Shown here piece by piece: positions 25,313-35,039 of a stretch of DNA of 64,000 nt. The translations under genes and the position numbers were made by a program. Each line of letters begins with the position of its first letter. Positions within the stretch are counted from its first letter, which is position 1. The DNA is from UBA1351 sp963677885 (lineage in GTDB: Bacteria; Bacillota; Clostridia; Lachnospirales; Vallitaleaceae). The stretch spans positions 2,790,001 through 2,854,000 of the forward strand of contig OY782500.1 of the NCBI GenBank assembly GCA_963677885.1. The letters are read 5' to 3'. The notes under the pieces were generated by a model. It did no database searches and had not been told where the DNA came from. It saw only the letters and a list, made by a program, of their open reading frames with translations.

Positions 25313-25385
25313 GTTTATATGTAAAGAAATGATCCATCCATAGCAAGGGACAGTTTATGGATATGGCAGGAAAAAGGGGCAGATT

Positions 25386-26741
25386 ATGAAACAACCAGTC
25401 GATTACCAACTTCATTATCCCTATAAAAGGGTTTTCTTGACCACAGTACTTGTGTTCCTTTCAACCATGCTGCTACTGGTTTCTTTTGTTGTGAATTCTG
25501 TTGATACCTGGAGAAACAGGGAAAGTCTGGATATAAAAGATGACTATATTATGTTTCAGGATGAACTTGGTGAGTTGATGGAGACCGGTGTTAAACTTCT
25601 CCAAGGTTATGAGGCTTTTTTGGCCATGCATGATACTTTTTCCATGGATGAGTCCGGTGAATATCTAACCTATCTTTTGGAAGATTCTATGCAGTATATT
25701 CGAAATATTGCTATTATTGAGGATACTACTATTGTCTATAACTTTCCTTTAGAAGGAAATGAAAGTTCTATTGGCGTTGATCTGGGTCAGATTGTTGGTC
25801 AAAGAGAAAATGTTCTTAAGACCAAGAATGAAATGGTTAAGGTTTTTCAAGGACCTGTCCAGCTGGTCCAAGGTGGAAGCGGATATATCAATCGTGTTCC
25901 TATTAGAGACCGGTATGGCAACTATTGGGGACAGGGAAGTATTGTACTCAACGCAGATGTCATCAACGCAGAGATACTTAATATTGCCAATCAAACTGAT
26001 CTTTCCATTGTTATTTATGATAATGCCAATCAGGACAATCTTATCGTTGGTGACTCGTCAATCCTTCATGAACAGCCCATGCTGTTTGTTAATGAGAATA
26101 TCAATAATTGGGCTATTTACGTAGTTCCTGCAGAAGGAAGAGCTGATTATACCCTAAGGATTATCTTGATATTAGGTATTGGATTTATACTCAGTCTTTT
26201 TATCAGTTTTGCTGTTTACTATTTCCAGAAAACCCATTTTGACCTGATCGAAGTTATGGCCCATGACCAACTGACCGGTGTTTATAATCGTAATTACCTG
26301 GAAACCGTTCAGAGTCAGGTGACGAATGCGGCCAAATTGAATCAAACAAAATATGGTCTGGTTCATATTGACCTGGATGATTTTAAGTCCATTAACGATA
26401 AGTACGGTCACCACAAGGGTGATTTTGTTCTTGAATCTTTTGGTAGAACCCTTAGTAAAATCAATAGACGGGAAGACTTGGCCTTCAGGGTCGGTGGAGA
26501 TGAATTTATGATTCTTTTGCCCCTTGTTGAATCAAGAGAAGAGTTGGAATTTATAAAAATAAGAATCAGTCATGATATTGAAAAAGAGTTTGCCGATGAT
26601 GAAATTCTAAGTCAAGTTGCTGCCAGTATTGGGATAGCCTTATATCCAGAAGATGGTGAGGATTTTGACAGTGTCTTGAAAGTGGCAGACAAAAAGATGT
26701 ATAATGAAAAAGCTGATCACAAGAAAATCAGCAATACATAA
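25386..26741 (+). CDS. Membrane diguanylate cyclase (Cache-like sensor + GGDEF)
   Basis: A 451-residue protein that should make the second messenger cyclic di-GMP. It has a membrane helix at about 15-38, an extracellular sensing region of about 210 residues (Cache/CHASE-like, with INRVPIRDRYGNYWGQGSIV), a second helix near 258-280 and a C-terminal GGDEF domain. The active-site motif GGDEF is intact at 370-374. An RxxD inhibitory site (Arg361-Asp364) sits five residues before it, so product feedback is expected. It is followed 14 bases later by the DUF951 gene. The signal sensed is unknown. Confidence 0.92.
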   Translation: MKQPVDYQLHYPYKRVFLTTVLVFLSTMLLLVSFVVNSVDTWRNRESLDIKDDYIMFQDELGELMETGVKLLQGYEAFLAMHDTFSMDESGEYLTYLLEDSMQYIRNIAIIEDTTIVYNFPLEGNESSIGVDLGQIVGQRENVLKTKNEMVKVFQGPVQLVQGGSGYINRVPIRDRYGNYWGQGSIVLNADVINAEILNIANQTDLSIVIYDNANQDNLIVGDSSILHEQPMLFVNENINNWAIYVVPAEGRADYTLRIILILGIGFILSLFISFAVYYFQKTHFDLIEVMAHDQLTGVYNRNYLETVQSQVTNAAKLNQTKYGLVHIDLDDFKSINDKYGHHKGDFVLESFGRTLSKINRREDLAFRVGGDEFMILLPLVESREELEFIKIRISHDIEKEFADDEILSQVAASIGIALYPEDGEDFDSVLKVADKKMYNEKADHKKISNT

Positions 26742-26755
26742 GCAGGAGCATAATT

Positions 26756-26941
26756 ATGGATGTAAAAGTTGGAGATATTGTAACCATGAAAAAGCCCCAT
26801 CCATGTGGGTCTAAAGAGTGGAAAGTCTTGCGGGTAGGCATGGACTTCCGCCTCAAATGTTTAGGCTGTGAGCATATGGTTTTGGTTCCCCGCAATAAGA
26901 TCATGAAGAACATTAAAGCCGTAAGAAGCCAAGAGGACTAA
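26756..26941 (+). CDS. DUF951 small protein
   Basis: A 61-residue protein matching the DUF951 family: VGDIVTMKKPHPCGS, then W-x-V-L-R-x-G-x-D-F-x-L-K-C-x-x-C and a basic tail. Three cysteines (CGS and CLGC) may bind a metal. The family function is unknown. It sits between the GGDEF gene and an APH-fold kinase gene, three bases before the latter, in an apparent operon. Confidence 0.85.
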   Translation: MDVKVGDIVTMKKPHPCGSKEWKVLRVGMDFRLKCLGCEHMVLVPRNKIMKNIKAVRSQED

Positions 26942-26943
26942 TA

Positions 26944-27942
26944 ATGAAAGCCTTTAAGGATCTAACCCCACAGGGGAAGAAACTGAGACTTAGAAAAGTC
27001 ATAGAAATCGGACTGAAATCCTACGATCTGGATATTGTTGGATTTCATTTTTTTGAAGAGGCAACCAATATGCTTTATAAGTGTTTGGCGTCAGATGGCA
27101 GCCTCTATATGTTAAAAATATTTGATGAAATCAATTCAACCTATGAAGACAATCTTGTAGAAGTCTTTATGATTGATACCCTTAGAGACCGTTCTGATGT
27201 TTTCTTGCCTGAGGTTGTTGCTGCAAAAGACGGCCAGGAAATTATTCGTGTAGAATCCAAATACACAGACATACCAAAAAGGATGGTAATCTATAAGTGG
27301 GTGAGTGGGCAGCCATTTGATGAACATGAAACCATGGAAGGTTTTTACGCTCTGGGACAAACCATGGCCAAAATGCATAAGGCTACAACCGGTTTAAAGG
27401 TGCCTAAGCACTTGAACCCCAAACGCTTTGACAAGGTCTATTATTTTAAGGATGAAAAGGCCGTTTATCATGAGGAAAAATACAAAGCCTTTGTGACGGA
27501 TGCTTTTAAGGAGACCATGGACAAGCTGGTTCCCTATACAGATGCCTATCTTGCCAAACTCTTCAAAGAGGATGGAATGCAACTCATACATGGGGACTTA
27601 AACCCCTGGAACATCATGATAGCCGACGATAAAATCAAAATCATTGATTTTGAAGACACTTCCTATGGGTATGCCCTTCAGGATATCGGTATTGCTCTTT
27701 TCTATTACCGGTTTGATGAGAACTTTGTTTATGAAGATGTGAAGGATATGATTCTAAAGGGTTACCAGTCTGTCAGTCCCTTACCTGATATGACCAATGA
27801 CGATCTTGAGATGATTATTCTTGCCAGACGGTTGAACTTCATGAACTATATACTACTTATTGATGATAATCCTAAGGAGTATATGGAGTTGAATTTGAAA
27901 CGGGTTAAGAAGATGATGAAGGAAATGAATATTGTCCTTTAA
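26944..27942 (+). CDS. APH-fold small-molecule phosphotransferase
   Basis: A 332-residue protein of the aminoglycoside phosphotransferase/choline kinase fold. The catalytic loop is IHGDLNPWNIMI (about 217-228) and the metal-binding motif IIDFEDTSYG follows. The N-terminal lobe has the ATP-binding strand pattern (MLYKCLASDGSLYMLKI). It probably phosphorylates a small metabolite; the substrate cannot be told from sequence. AAGAGGA precedes the ATG, and a terminator follows. Confidence 0.8.
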   Translation: MKAFKDLTPQGKKLRLRKVIEIGLKSYDLDIVGFHFFEEATNMLYKCLASDGSLYMLKIFDEINSTYEDNLVEVFMIDTLRDRSDVFLPEVVAAKDGQEIIRVESKYTDIPKRMVIYKWVSGQPFDEHETMEGFYALGQTMAKMHKATTGLKVPKHLNPKRFDKVYYFKDEKAVYHEEKYKAFVTDAFKETMDKLVPYTDAYLAKLFKEDGMQLIHGDLNPWNIMIADDKIKIIDFEDTSYGYALQDIGIALFYYRFDENFVYEDVKDMILKGYQSVSPLPDMTNDDLEMIILARRLNFMNYILLIDDNPKEYMELNLKRVKKMMKEMNIVL

Positions 27943-27969
27943 AACAAATATTGAATTATGGTAATGGAA

Positions 27970-28000
27970 ACAGTAGCTCTTATGGTTGCTGTTTTTTTTT
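27970..28000 (+). terminator. Terminator after the APH-fold kinase gene
   Basis: An 8-bp stem with two GU pairs (ACAGTAGC with GTTGCTGT) followed by a run of nine T. Confidence 0.8.
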
Positions 28001-28027
28001 ATGAATATTGCTGGTCTTTTGGTTAAC

Positions 28028-28924
28028 TTAGGTCGGTTCATTGGAGTTCGATTGCCTAAACTTTCTTGGTGATATACCAAAAGCTTGCTTAAAGCACTTA
28101 TTAAAATAGGTTACATTATTATAGCCAACCAATTGTGCAATATCTGTCACCGACTTACCTGTGTCGGATAAAAGCTGTTTGGAAATGAAGAGGCGTCTCT
28201 GGTTGAGCTGGTCCGAAAAGGTTCTTCCTAACTGTTTTTTGAAAAGCCTGGACATATATTGCTCGTTGAGAAAACACAGGTCGGCTATTTCCCTAAGTGA
28301 AATATCACAGCTATAATTGAGGTCAATATGGTCAAGGGCCTGACGAATGGCCCAATGGAGTTTATCGGGAGTTTTGAGTTGGTTGCTTTGATCAAGGATT
28401 AGGAAGTGAGAATGAATAACATCAGCGATTAAACCGGCAATTTCCATAAAATCAGTAAGGTCATCTTCCTCTGCGATTGCCATTGTGTGAATGATCTGGT
28501 TATCTGCATCAAATGAAATTTGATGAAGCTGACTTTCAAGGAGGATATTGCCCAGGTAAAGGATACACATAGGATTACCCTTATGATAGATTGGGTAGAC
28601 AATCTCATGAATACCCCTATAGCACTTACCAACATATGGACTTTCCAGTTCAAGGGCCTTCTTAATGGAACGCTTTTTGTTTGCCATACAGTCGGTGAGT
28701 TTTTTTTCTTGTATTTTGGCATAGTTGCAAGCTGGCCTGGTATGGGAGCGATAATCAAGGTTAACATCAAAAAAAGACATTTCCGGAGTTTGGCTAAACA
28801 TAAAATGAAGATTGACATGTAGCTTGGTACCCTGGGTTAGGTGTCGGATAAAGCCTTCTAAGGTCGGAATTTTTCCTGACCATTTATGGTTGTGCCCTGT
28901 TTTTTTATCTGATGTATGACTCAT
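28028..28924 (-). CDS. PocR-domain AraC family regulator
   Basis: A 298-residue one-component regulator. Residues about 25-170 look like the PocR ligand-sensing domain, with conserved cysteines (PACNYAK, LTDCMANK, GKCYRGIHEIVYPIY). Residues 195-298 form an AraC double HTH (LREIADLCFLNEQYMSRLFKK, VTDIAQLVGYNNVTYFNKCFKQ). The ATG at 28924 follows GAGAGG on the minus strand. It is divergent from the SGNH hydrolase operon and is its likely regulator. The ligand is unknown. Confidence 0.85.
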   Translation of the reverse strand: MSHTSDKKTGHNHKWSGKIPTLEGFIRHLTQGTKLHVNLHFMFSQTPEMSFFDVNLDYRSHTRPACNYAKIQEKKLTDCMANKKRSIKKALELESPYVGKCYRGIHEIVYPIYHKGNPMCILYLGNILLESQLHQISFDADNQIIHTMAIAEEDDLTDFMEIAGLIADVIHSHFLILDQSNQLKTPDKLHWAIRQALDHIDLNYSCDISLREIADLCFLNEQYMSRLFKKQLGRTFSDQLNQRRLFISKQLLSDTGKSVTDIAQLVGYNNVTYFNKCFKQAFGISPRKFRQSNSNEPT

Positions 28925-29180
28925 AATAGCCTCTCGCTTTACTTTGATTATAGTATGTCCCATTAGTTGGTGTTTCAGATTTTAAAAGTGAATACCAATA
29001 GAGTAACAAGTGTTTTGCACGGATAAAGACTATTAAAATATAAACTTATATGACAAAAATGTCAATTAACTATAAGAAGTGTACAATACAGTTAAAGTAA
29101 ATTGTCCTTTCACTCCCTATAATTAGATATAGAAACAAATAAGTGACATTGGAAAGAATAATGTTAATAGGAGAAAAAGG
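28925..29180. other. Divergent regulatory region before the SGNH/FAD operon
   Basis: Contains the inverted repeat TGACA-AAAA-TGTCA (29051-29064) and a weak promoter-like pair, TTGTCC (29102-29107), 16 bases and TAGATA (29124-29129). No gene is visible. Confidence 0.45.
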
Positions 29181-30242
29181 ATGACGACGACCCAAAGGGC
29201 AAAGACGAGAAAAATGAAAGACATCATCGGGGATTTCGAGGCCTATCGATTTGAAGGTCATATTTCCCTGGAAAAATCCCAAGGAGGATATAAACCCTGG
29301 AGAATTCCTTATGACAAACAGGAATTCTTTCCTTTCATCAGCCAAGATGTGGGCCAGGAGTGTTCGGGTATACGGATCAGTATGAGGACAGATTCGTCAA
29401 CCTGTATTTTAGGAAGAAAAGAGGATCAGGAAGGCCGGATAGACCTTCTTATTAACGAAAAATTTGTCAGGAGTCACCTGTTCAAGAAAGAAACACATCA
29501 ACTTACTATAGAACTCCCGGGACAGGGGATGAGGCAGGTGGAAATCTGGCTGGACCAGGCCTTAGCATGGACCATCAAGCAACTGGAAATTGATGACTCA
29601 AGTCAGGCATTTGGAAGCCTTGTCCCCAAGGAAGACCAAGAGATTTTCCCAAAGAAGCTTTCTTGGGTCCATTATGGGTCATCCATTAGTCAGGCCAAGC
29701 ACATCACATCCCCGTCAAGAATATGGTTGGCACAAACGGCAAGGCAGATGGGACTTAGTCTGACTAATCTAGGATTATCCGGACAATGTGTTATGGATCC
29801 AATGATGGGGAGGGTTATCGGAGACGTCCCAGCAGACCTGATAAGTTTGAAGCTGGGCATCAATACCTATCCTGGTCTTTCTACCATCCGGATGTTTGAA
29901 TCAACAGTCATTGGACTTATATCCAGTATTCGGGACAAACATCCCATGACACCGCTCCTTATTCTATCTCCTATATACAGCGAGAACAGAGAGGCTGTGG
30001 AAGGACCTACCGGTTTGACCCTGTCCTATATGAGGGGAATTCTGGAAGGTGTGGTCAGGAAGTTTTACTTAAGGGGTGATGACCATATTTATTATAGGGA
30101 TGGTCGCCAGATTTTGGATCAGACCTGTCTGGACCACTTACCTGATGGACTTCATCCAGATGGTATAATCCAAGACCATATGGCTCATGGTATGACACAA
30201 ATACTAAATGAAATACTTGTACTGGAAGGAGTAGAAAGATGA
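29181..30242 (+). CDS. SGNH/GDSL-type hydrolase, probable cytoplasmic carbohydrate esterase
   Basis: A 353-residue esterase-like protein with an N-terminal beta-rich domain (about 1-155) and a C-terminal SGNH domain. Motif blocks are visible: nucleophile block YGSSIS (Ser168), the Gly block LSGQ (Gly201), the Asn block LGINTY (Asn228), and the Asp-His pair in DGLHPDG (Asp322, His325). There is no signal peptide, so it would deacylate imported sugars inside the cell. AGGAG lies upstream of the ATG. Its stop overlaps the next start (ATGA), coupling it to the FAD oxidoreductase. The specific ester is not known. Confidence 0.8.
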   Translation: MTTTQRAKTRKMKDIIGDFEAYRFEGHISLEKSQGGYKPWRIPYDKQEFFPFISQDVGQECSGIRISMRTDSSTCILGRKEDQEGRIDLLINEKFVRSHLFKKETHQLTIELPGQGMRQVEIWLDQALAWTIKQLEIDDSSQAFGSLVPKEDQEIFPKKLSWVHYGSSISQAKHITSPSRIWLAQTARQMGLSLTNLGLSGQCVMDPMMGRVIGDVPADLISLKLGINTYPGLSTIRMFESTVIGLISSIRDKHPMTPLLILSPIYSENREAVEGPTGLTLSYMRGILEGVVRKFYLRGDDHIYYRDGRQILDQTCLDHLPDGLHPDGIIQDHMAHGMTQILNEILVLEGVER

Positions 30243-31561
30243 ATTTGAAAGCAGATATACTTGTTGTCGGAGGAGGTCCTGCAGGTGCTTGCGCAGCTAT
30301 TGCGGCAGCTAGACGGGGGGCAGATGTGATATTAGTTGAAAAAGGAGGATTTTGCGGTGGGATGGCAACCCAGGCGTCCGTACCGGCATTTTCTCCATAC
30401 AGTGATGGGAGAGACCTGATCTCAAAAGGCTTGGCTCTTGAAATAAAAGACCGTATGCTTGGTCTTCAGCCGGATCTTACCGTAAGTGACAGAGACTGGC
30501 AGCCTATTGACCCGGAAGCTTTGAAAACTGTTTATGATGACCTGCTTCAGGAAGCGGGAGTTCGGGTTCTCTATCATACCCTCTTAAGCCAGGTGATCAG
30601 GGAGGTCAACCAGGTAAAGGAAGTGATACTAGAGGCAATGTGTGGTAGAATAAGGGTTGCTGCTGATTATTTTATTGATTGCAGCGGAAATGCTGATTTG
30701 ATTGCTCAAACAGGTGTCCAATCGGCTTTTGGAGACGAATATAAGAAGGTTCAGGCATTAACCCTATGTTTTCGTTTGGGAAGGGTTGATACGGATCGAT
30801 TTAGGGATTATATGAATGAAACCGGTGATGGAGGCAATCTGAAACTAGCGGTTGCCAAAGCCAAGGTCAATCATGATTTTGATATAGACGAACATCATGT
30901 TGCTGGGGCCATCATTCAAAATGACGGTATTGTTGGTATGAATTTTGGACATGAGTATGATATTAATCCTTTAGATCCTTTTGAATTAAGTCGGGCAGAA
31001 ATGGAAGCCAGAAGAAAAATTCCTAAACTGGTAACTTTTCTAAAAAAATATGTTCCTGGTTTTGAACAGGCTATTGTCATTTCCTCAGGACCAAGCATCG
31101 GTATTCGGGAGACCAGAAGAATTATCGGTCATAAGTCACTTGTAGAAGAAGATTATTATAAACGGAATATACCTCAGGATGTCATTGCTGTCAGCGCCTA
31201 TCCCATTGATGTTCACAGTGGTACTTTTAATGATTCCGAGGCCGGAAAAAATGAGGAGTATTACAGGTCTAGATATGATATTGGTGAGTATTACGGAATT
31301 CCATATGGGGCGCTAGTCCCAAAAGCTCTGGACAATGTAGGGGTAGCGGGAAGAATCCTGTCAGCTGACCGTAAGACACATGGTTCAGCCAGACTCATGA
31401 ATACCTGTCAACTAACCGGTCAGGCTATCGGTACAGCAGCAGCTCTTCTTTCGGGCAGCGGAAAAAGATTCATTGAATTGGATATTCACAGGCTCCAAGA
31501 GGCATTAAGGGAAGACGGTGGTTTTATTCCCACCCGACAAGTGGCAAATATAGAAGGCTAG
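30239..31561 (+). CDS. FAD-dependent oxidoreductase (FAD_oxidored family)
   Basis: A 440-residue flavoprotein. The N-terminal dinucleotide-binding motif is DILVVGGGPAGACAAIAAARRG (about residues 5-26), with the second acid at VEK near 35. Family blocks DYFIDCSGNADLIAQTG, GIRETRRIIGHKSL and GVAGRILSADRKTHGSARLM follow. It is one of three relatives in this window, all next to sugar ABC transporter genes. It probably oxidises or reduces a sugar or sugar-derived compound; the substrate and electron acceptor are unknown. It is translationally coupled to the SGNH gene and followed by the response regulator. Confidence 0.82.
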   Translation: MNLKADILVVGGGPAGACAAIAAARRGADVILVEKGGFCGGMATQASVPAFSPYSDGRDLISKGLALEIKDRMLGLQPDLTVSDRDWQPIDPEALKTVYDDLLQEAGVRVLYHTLLSQVIREVNQVKEVILEAMCGRIRVAADYFIDCSGNADLIAQTGVQSAFGDEYKKVQALTLCFRLGRVDTDRFRDYMNETGDGGNLKLAVAKAKVNHDFDIDEHHVAGAIIQNDGIVGMNFGHEYDINPLDPFELSRAEMEARRKIPKLVTFLKKYVPGFEQAIVISSGPSIGIRETRRIIGHKSLVEEDYYKRNIPQDVIAVSAYPIDVHSGTFNDSEAGKNEEYYRSRYDIGEYYGIPYGALVPKALDNVGVAGRILSADRKTHGSARLMNTCQLTGQAIGTAAALLSGSGKRFIELDIHRLQEALREDGGFIPTRQVANIEG

Positions 31562-31571
31562 GAGGAAGTCA

Positions 31572-33164
31572 ATGCTGACATTGTTGATTGTAGAAGATGA
31601 AGATATCGCCAGAACCGGACTGCGGGATTATGTCTTGTGGAAAGAATACGGTATCGGCAAGGTTTTGGAGGCCAGAGACGGCCAGGAGGGGTTGGCGCTT
31701 CTGGAAAGTGAACAAGTGGATATGATTATCACCGATGTGGAAATGCCCCTCATGGACGGTATTACCATGGTTAGAAAAATGCGTGAATCCGGTATCGACA
31801 TTCCCGTGATATATTTGAGTGGTCACTGGAACCTGCCTTATCTTAAGTCAGCCTTTACTTTGGATGCCAGTGACTACCTCCTGAAGCCGGTTAAGTTCCC
31901 GGAGCTGGATGAACGTTTGGCCAAGGTAACCGGAAGTATTTTTCATGATATAGAACAAAAGAATACCTTAATGGATATGAAAAGCAAATTGGAACAAAGT
32001 TTTCCAATCCTCATTGAGCGTTTTTTTCACCAACTGGTACATAGGGCCGTTGGTGCTGCTTATAATATGGAGGAGAAGATTCGCCTTCTGGATATACCTA
32101 TACAGGAGGAGGATCAATTTTGCCTTTTGACTCTTTCTTTAATGGAAGGACTGGATGAAGCAGATCCTCTTTATCTGGAAAAGGAAATGGAAGTCATCCT
32201 GGCCAGACAGTGGATTGAGGCCAATTACCCTTCCAAACGCCTTTATTGTATGTCGGACTCCAACAATCGTCTGTCTATAGCTTTTATTTACAAGCAGGAG
32301 GAAGAGAAAAATCAACATTTTATTGAAACCTTTTATAAGGACATGGTTCAGGTTCTTGGGGAGGATGTAACTCTTGGTTTAGGTAAACCTGTTTCAGATC
32401 TAAGGGATCTGGCTGATAGTTATGAGCAGAGTATTTATGCTCTGGAACAAAGTATTTTTCTGGGAAAAAATGCAGTTATTTATTATAGCGATGTGGAAAA
32501 CACAGGCCAAAAAATGCATATTAACCTGGACCAGGATATTAGACTTCTGAAAGAAGCTGTTCGAACCGGAAAACAGGTCCAGGTTTCCAGAAGTCTGGAT
32601 GAAATTTTCACCAAACTCCTTAGAACCGATCAACCGGATATGGGCCACATCAAAAATATCTGTATGGAGATTTTAGTCGTAGTCAATATGCAGCTTATGG
32701 AATATCGGCTTCGAAATGAGGCCTATCAAAGTCCTGTCAGTGCCTGGAATAAGGTTCAGGAATTCAATCAGTTGGAAGATCTTCACCGTTGGATGAAGCA
32801 GTACTTGATAGAAGCCTGTCATCTGGTGGTTGACTTACAAAAAAATTCTAGAAATAATGTGGTTTACTATATTGTAAAGGCAGTTGAAAACCGTTATGGA
32901 GAAGAACTAAGTGTTCCTATACTTGCTGAGGAATTGGGGTTGACACCAAACTATCTATATCTTCTCTTCAAGAAAGAACGAGGGGAGACTTTCAATAAGT
33001 ATCTAACAGGCTATCGTATGGAAATGGCCAAGAAAATACTGGAAAGTCCCCAGTACAAGCTCTATGAAGTTGCAGAAGCGGTTGGCTATGGGAATCCGGA
33101 TTATTTTACAAAAGTCTTTAAGAAGCATTTTGGCTATTCACCCAGCCAGTTCCGAGAAAGGTAG
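31572..33164 (+). CDS. AraC-type response regulator (YesN-like)
   Basis: A 530-residue response regulator. The receiver domain has Glu8-Asp9, the phosphorylated Asp55 (IITDVEMP) and LKPVKF near 106. A central region of about 280 residues follows, as is usual in long YesN proteins, then an AraC double HTH at the C-terminus (LAEELGLTPNYLYLLFKKE, VAEAVGYGNPDYFTKVFKKH). AGGAGGA precedes the ATG. It is paired with the kinase gene eight bases downstream and likely activates the transporter operon at 35 kb. Confidence 0.93.
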   Translation: MLTLLIVEDEDIARTGLRDYVLWKEYGIGKVLEARDGQEGLALLESEQVDMIITDVEMPLMDGITMVRKMRESGIDIPVIYLSGHWNLPYLKSAFTLDASDYLLKPVKFPELDERLAKVTGSIFHDIEQKNTLMDMKSKLEQSFPILIERFFHQLVHRAVGAAYNMEEKIRLLDIPIQEEDQFCLLTLSLMEGLDEADPLYLEKEMEVILARQWIEANYPSKRLYCMSDSNNRLSIAFIYKQEEEKNQHFIETFYKDMVQVLGEDVTLGLGKPVSDLRDLADSYEQSIYALEQSIFLGKNAVIYYSDVENTGQKMHINLDQDIRLLKEAVRTGKQVQVSRSLDEIFTKLLRTDQPDMGHIKNICMEILVVVNMQLMEYRLRNEAYQSPVSAWNKVQEFNQLEDLHRWMKQYLIEACHLVVDLQKNSRNNVVYYIVKAVENRYGEELSVPILAEELGLTPNYLYLLFKKERGETFNKYLTGYRMEMAKKILESPQYKLYEVAEAVGYGNPDYFTKVFKKHFGYSPSQFRER

Positions 33165-33172
33165 GGAGGACC

Positions 33173-34909
33173 ATGAAAGGTTTTTCAGATTCAGGTGAAA
33201 AAAAGGGAGTCCTTCATCGTCTGGGTTCTATGTCCCTTACAAAAAAGTTCATTTGGTCTTATTTTTTCCTTGTTTTTATTCCTCTTGTAGGTATGGTGAC
33301 GATTATTTCATCCCTGACCTTAAACAGTCTTAAGGAAAAGACCCTAAATATTGTCGAACAGAACCTGGCTCAATCTGCAGATTATTGTTCCTATCTCTTT
33401 CAGGAAATAGAGAACACCTGTATAGGGATTCGGAGTGAATGGGGAAGGATTGATTTTGACCAGGAGAATGAAGTCTATCGACGGTACCTTTTTGATAAGG
33501 CTTTAGAGAGTTTGGACGATCGACTTTATCTTTATGGAATCTATGATTCGATGATTCTTTTTGTAGAGGACACAAGTTTGATTCCACAGGTCAGCAACAA
33601 GTTTTATGATCTGAGCCTGATTAAGGGAAAACCTATATATGAATGGGTGCAAGACAGTCCGACCAGAGGAGTTTGGACTTCCTCGCATCAATTAGGGTTT
33701 GAGGAAGCAAACCATCGAATCGTGTACTGCGTCATGATGGAGGAGCCCTTTGAGGATGATGGCCAACGGGGGCTTATGGTCTTGTATTTCATGGATGAGG
33801 AATTTTCACGAATTCTGGATACTATCGCTATCCGAGGTAGTGATTATGCCTATATTGTGGATAAGGAAAACAATCTTTTGTTGGCAAGTTCCGGATACAG
33901 ACAGGAGTCTGTGGATAAGGAAGAACAAGTGATTCAGATGAGAGAAGACATTGGGGAATCCGGCTTATCCATCATCTACAGGACTGATCAGACTGGGATG
34001 TTTGAAGAAATTAAGGAGCAGCAACACATGCTCTATATCATCACCGGACTCTTCTTTTTTGTAGCCATGGCTATTTCTGTGGTTATAGCAGGTAGGATGA
34101 CCAAGGGAATTCAACATTTGATTGTTGATATGAAGCGTACAGTCAATAAAATGACTGCCAATGAACCTATTGTCTTTGAAGCTATAGATTCCAGGAGTCA
34201 AAATGAAATTACGAGGCTCAACCTTCATTACCAGAAAATGGTTTTGGATATTAAACAAGCCCATGACCAAAACCTTCAAGCAGAAAGTGCCAGGAGGGAG
34301 GCAGAGTTAAGAGCTCTCCAGATGCAGATCAATCCCCACTTTCTCTATAATATTTTGGACAGCATTAATTGGCTGTCCCTTAAATATAAGGCTCAGGATA
34401 TCTCGGATATTGTTACCGGTCTCGGAAATTTTTACCGTTTCACCCTTAGTGGTGGAAAAGATATTATTAGTTTAGAGGAAGAGCTCAAGTTAATTCAGGT
34501 CTATATAGAAATCCAGCAGGTACGGTTTAAAAATTCGATTCATGTCACTTATGATCTGGATGAAAGTATGATGACTCAGCCTATCTGTAAAATGACCCTT
34601 CAGCCCCTTGTAGAAAACGGGATTTATCACGGAATTATGTCCAAGAAGAGCAAACAGGGACATCTAAAGATATCCACCGTCAGCAAAGAGGGTTTTTACT
34701 ATATTGACATCAAGGATGATGGAGGAATGATGAATCCGGACCTGATGAATCAGACGCTTAGGGAGGGCAAGGAAAGAGATCGAAGCAAACATGGCTACGG
34801 TATTTACAATGTACAGGAAAGGCTTCAACTTTATTTTGGCCTTGAGGCACAACTTGAATTTTTTGTTGAGGGTGGTTGGTCCGTTTCCCGGGTCAGGCTG
34901 CCGAAGTAA
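33173..34909 (+). CDS. Sensor histidine kinase (YesM-like)
   Basis: A 578-residue membrane kinase with helices near 24-48 and 285-310 flanking an extracellular sensing domain, then a HAMP-like linker. The kinase core has His389 in QINPHFLYNILD, and an HATPase domain with QPLVENGIYHGIM, DDGGMM and GYGIYNVQERL. GGGAGG precedes the ATG. It is the partner of the upstream response regulator. A terminator follows, so the sensor pair and the ABC importer are transcribed separately. Confidence 0.92.
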   Translation: MKGFSDSGEKKGVLHRLGSMSLTKKFIWSYFFLVFIPLVGMVTIISSLTLNSLKEKTLNIVEQNLAQSADYCSYLFQEIENTCIGIRSEWGRIDFDQENEVYRRYLFDKALESLDDRLYLYGIYDSMILFVEDTSLIPQVSNKFYDLSLIKGKPIYEWVQDSPTRGVWTSSHQLGFEEANHRIVYCVMMEEPFEDDGQRGLMVLYFMDEEFSRILDTIAIRGSDYAYIVDKENNLLLASSGYRQESVDKEEQVIQMREDIGESGLSIIYRTDQTGMFEEIKEQQHMLYIITGLFFFVAMAISVVIAGRMTKGIQHLIVDMKRTVNKMTANEPIVFEAIDSRSQNEITRLNLHYQKMVLDIKQAHDQNLQAESARREAELRALQMQINPHFLYNILDSINWLSLKYKAQDISDIVTGLGNFYRFTLSGGKDIISLEEELKLIQVYIEIQQVRFKNSIHVTYDLDESMMTQPICKMTLQPLVENGIYHGIMSKKSKQGHLKISTVSKEGFYYIDIKDDGGMMNPDLMNQTLREGKERDRSKHGYGIYNVQERLQLYFGLEAQLEFFVEGGWSVSRVRLPK

Positions 34910-34928
34910 GAGACTTAGAAACCTGGTG

Positions 34929-34985
34929 ACAAACCTATAGTAACCTGTGGAATTTTTCGGGATATTATAGGTTTGTTATGTTTTT
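34929..34985 (+). terminator. Terminator between the sensor pair and the ABC importer
   Basis: An 11-bp perfect stem (ACAAACCTATA and TATAGGTTTGT) with a 26-base loop, followed by TATGTTTTTATG. Confidence 0.75.
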
Positions 34986-35039
34986 ATGTCATCTTGAAAT
35001 CCTTATAATAAGCTTAAAATGATTAAGGAGTCAAGATAC

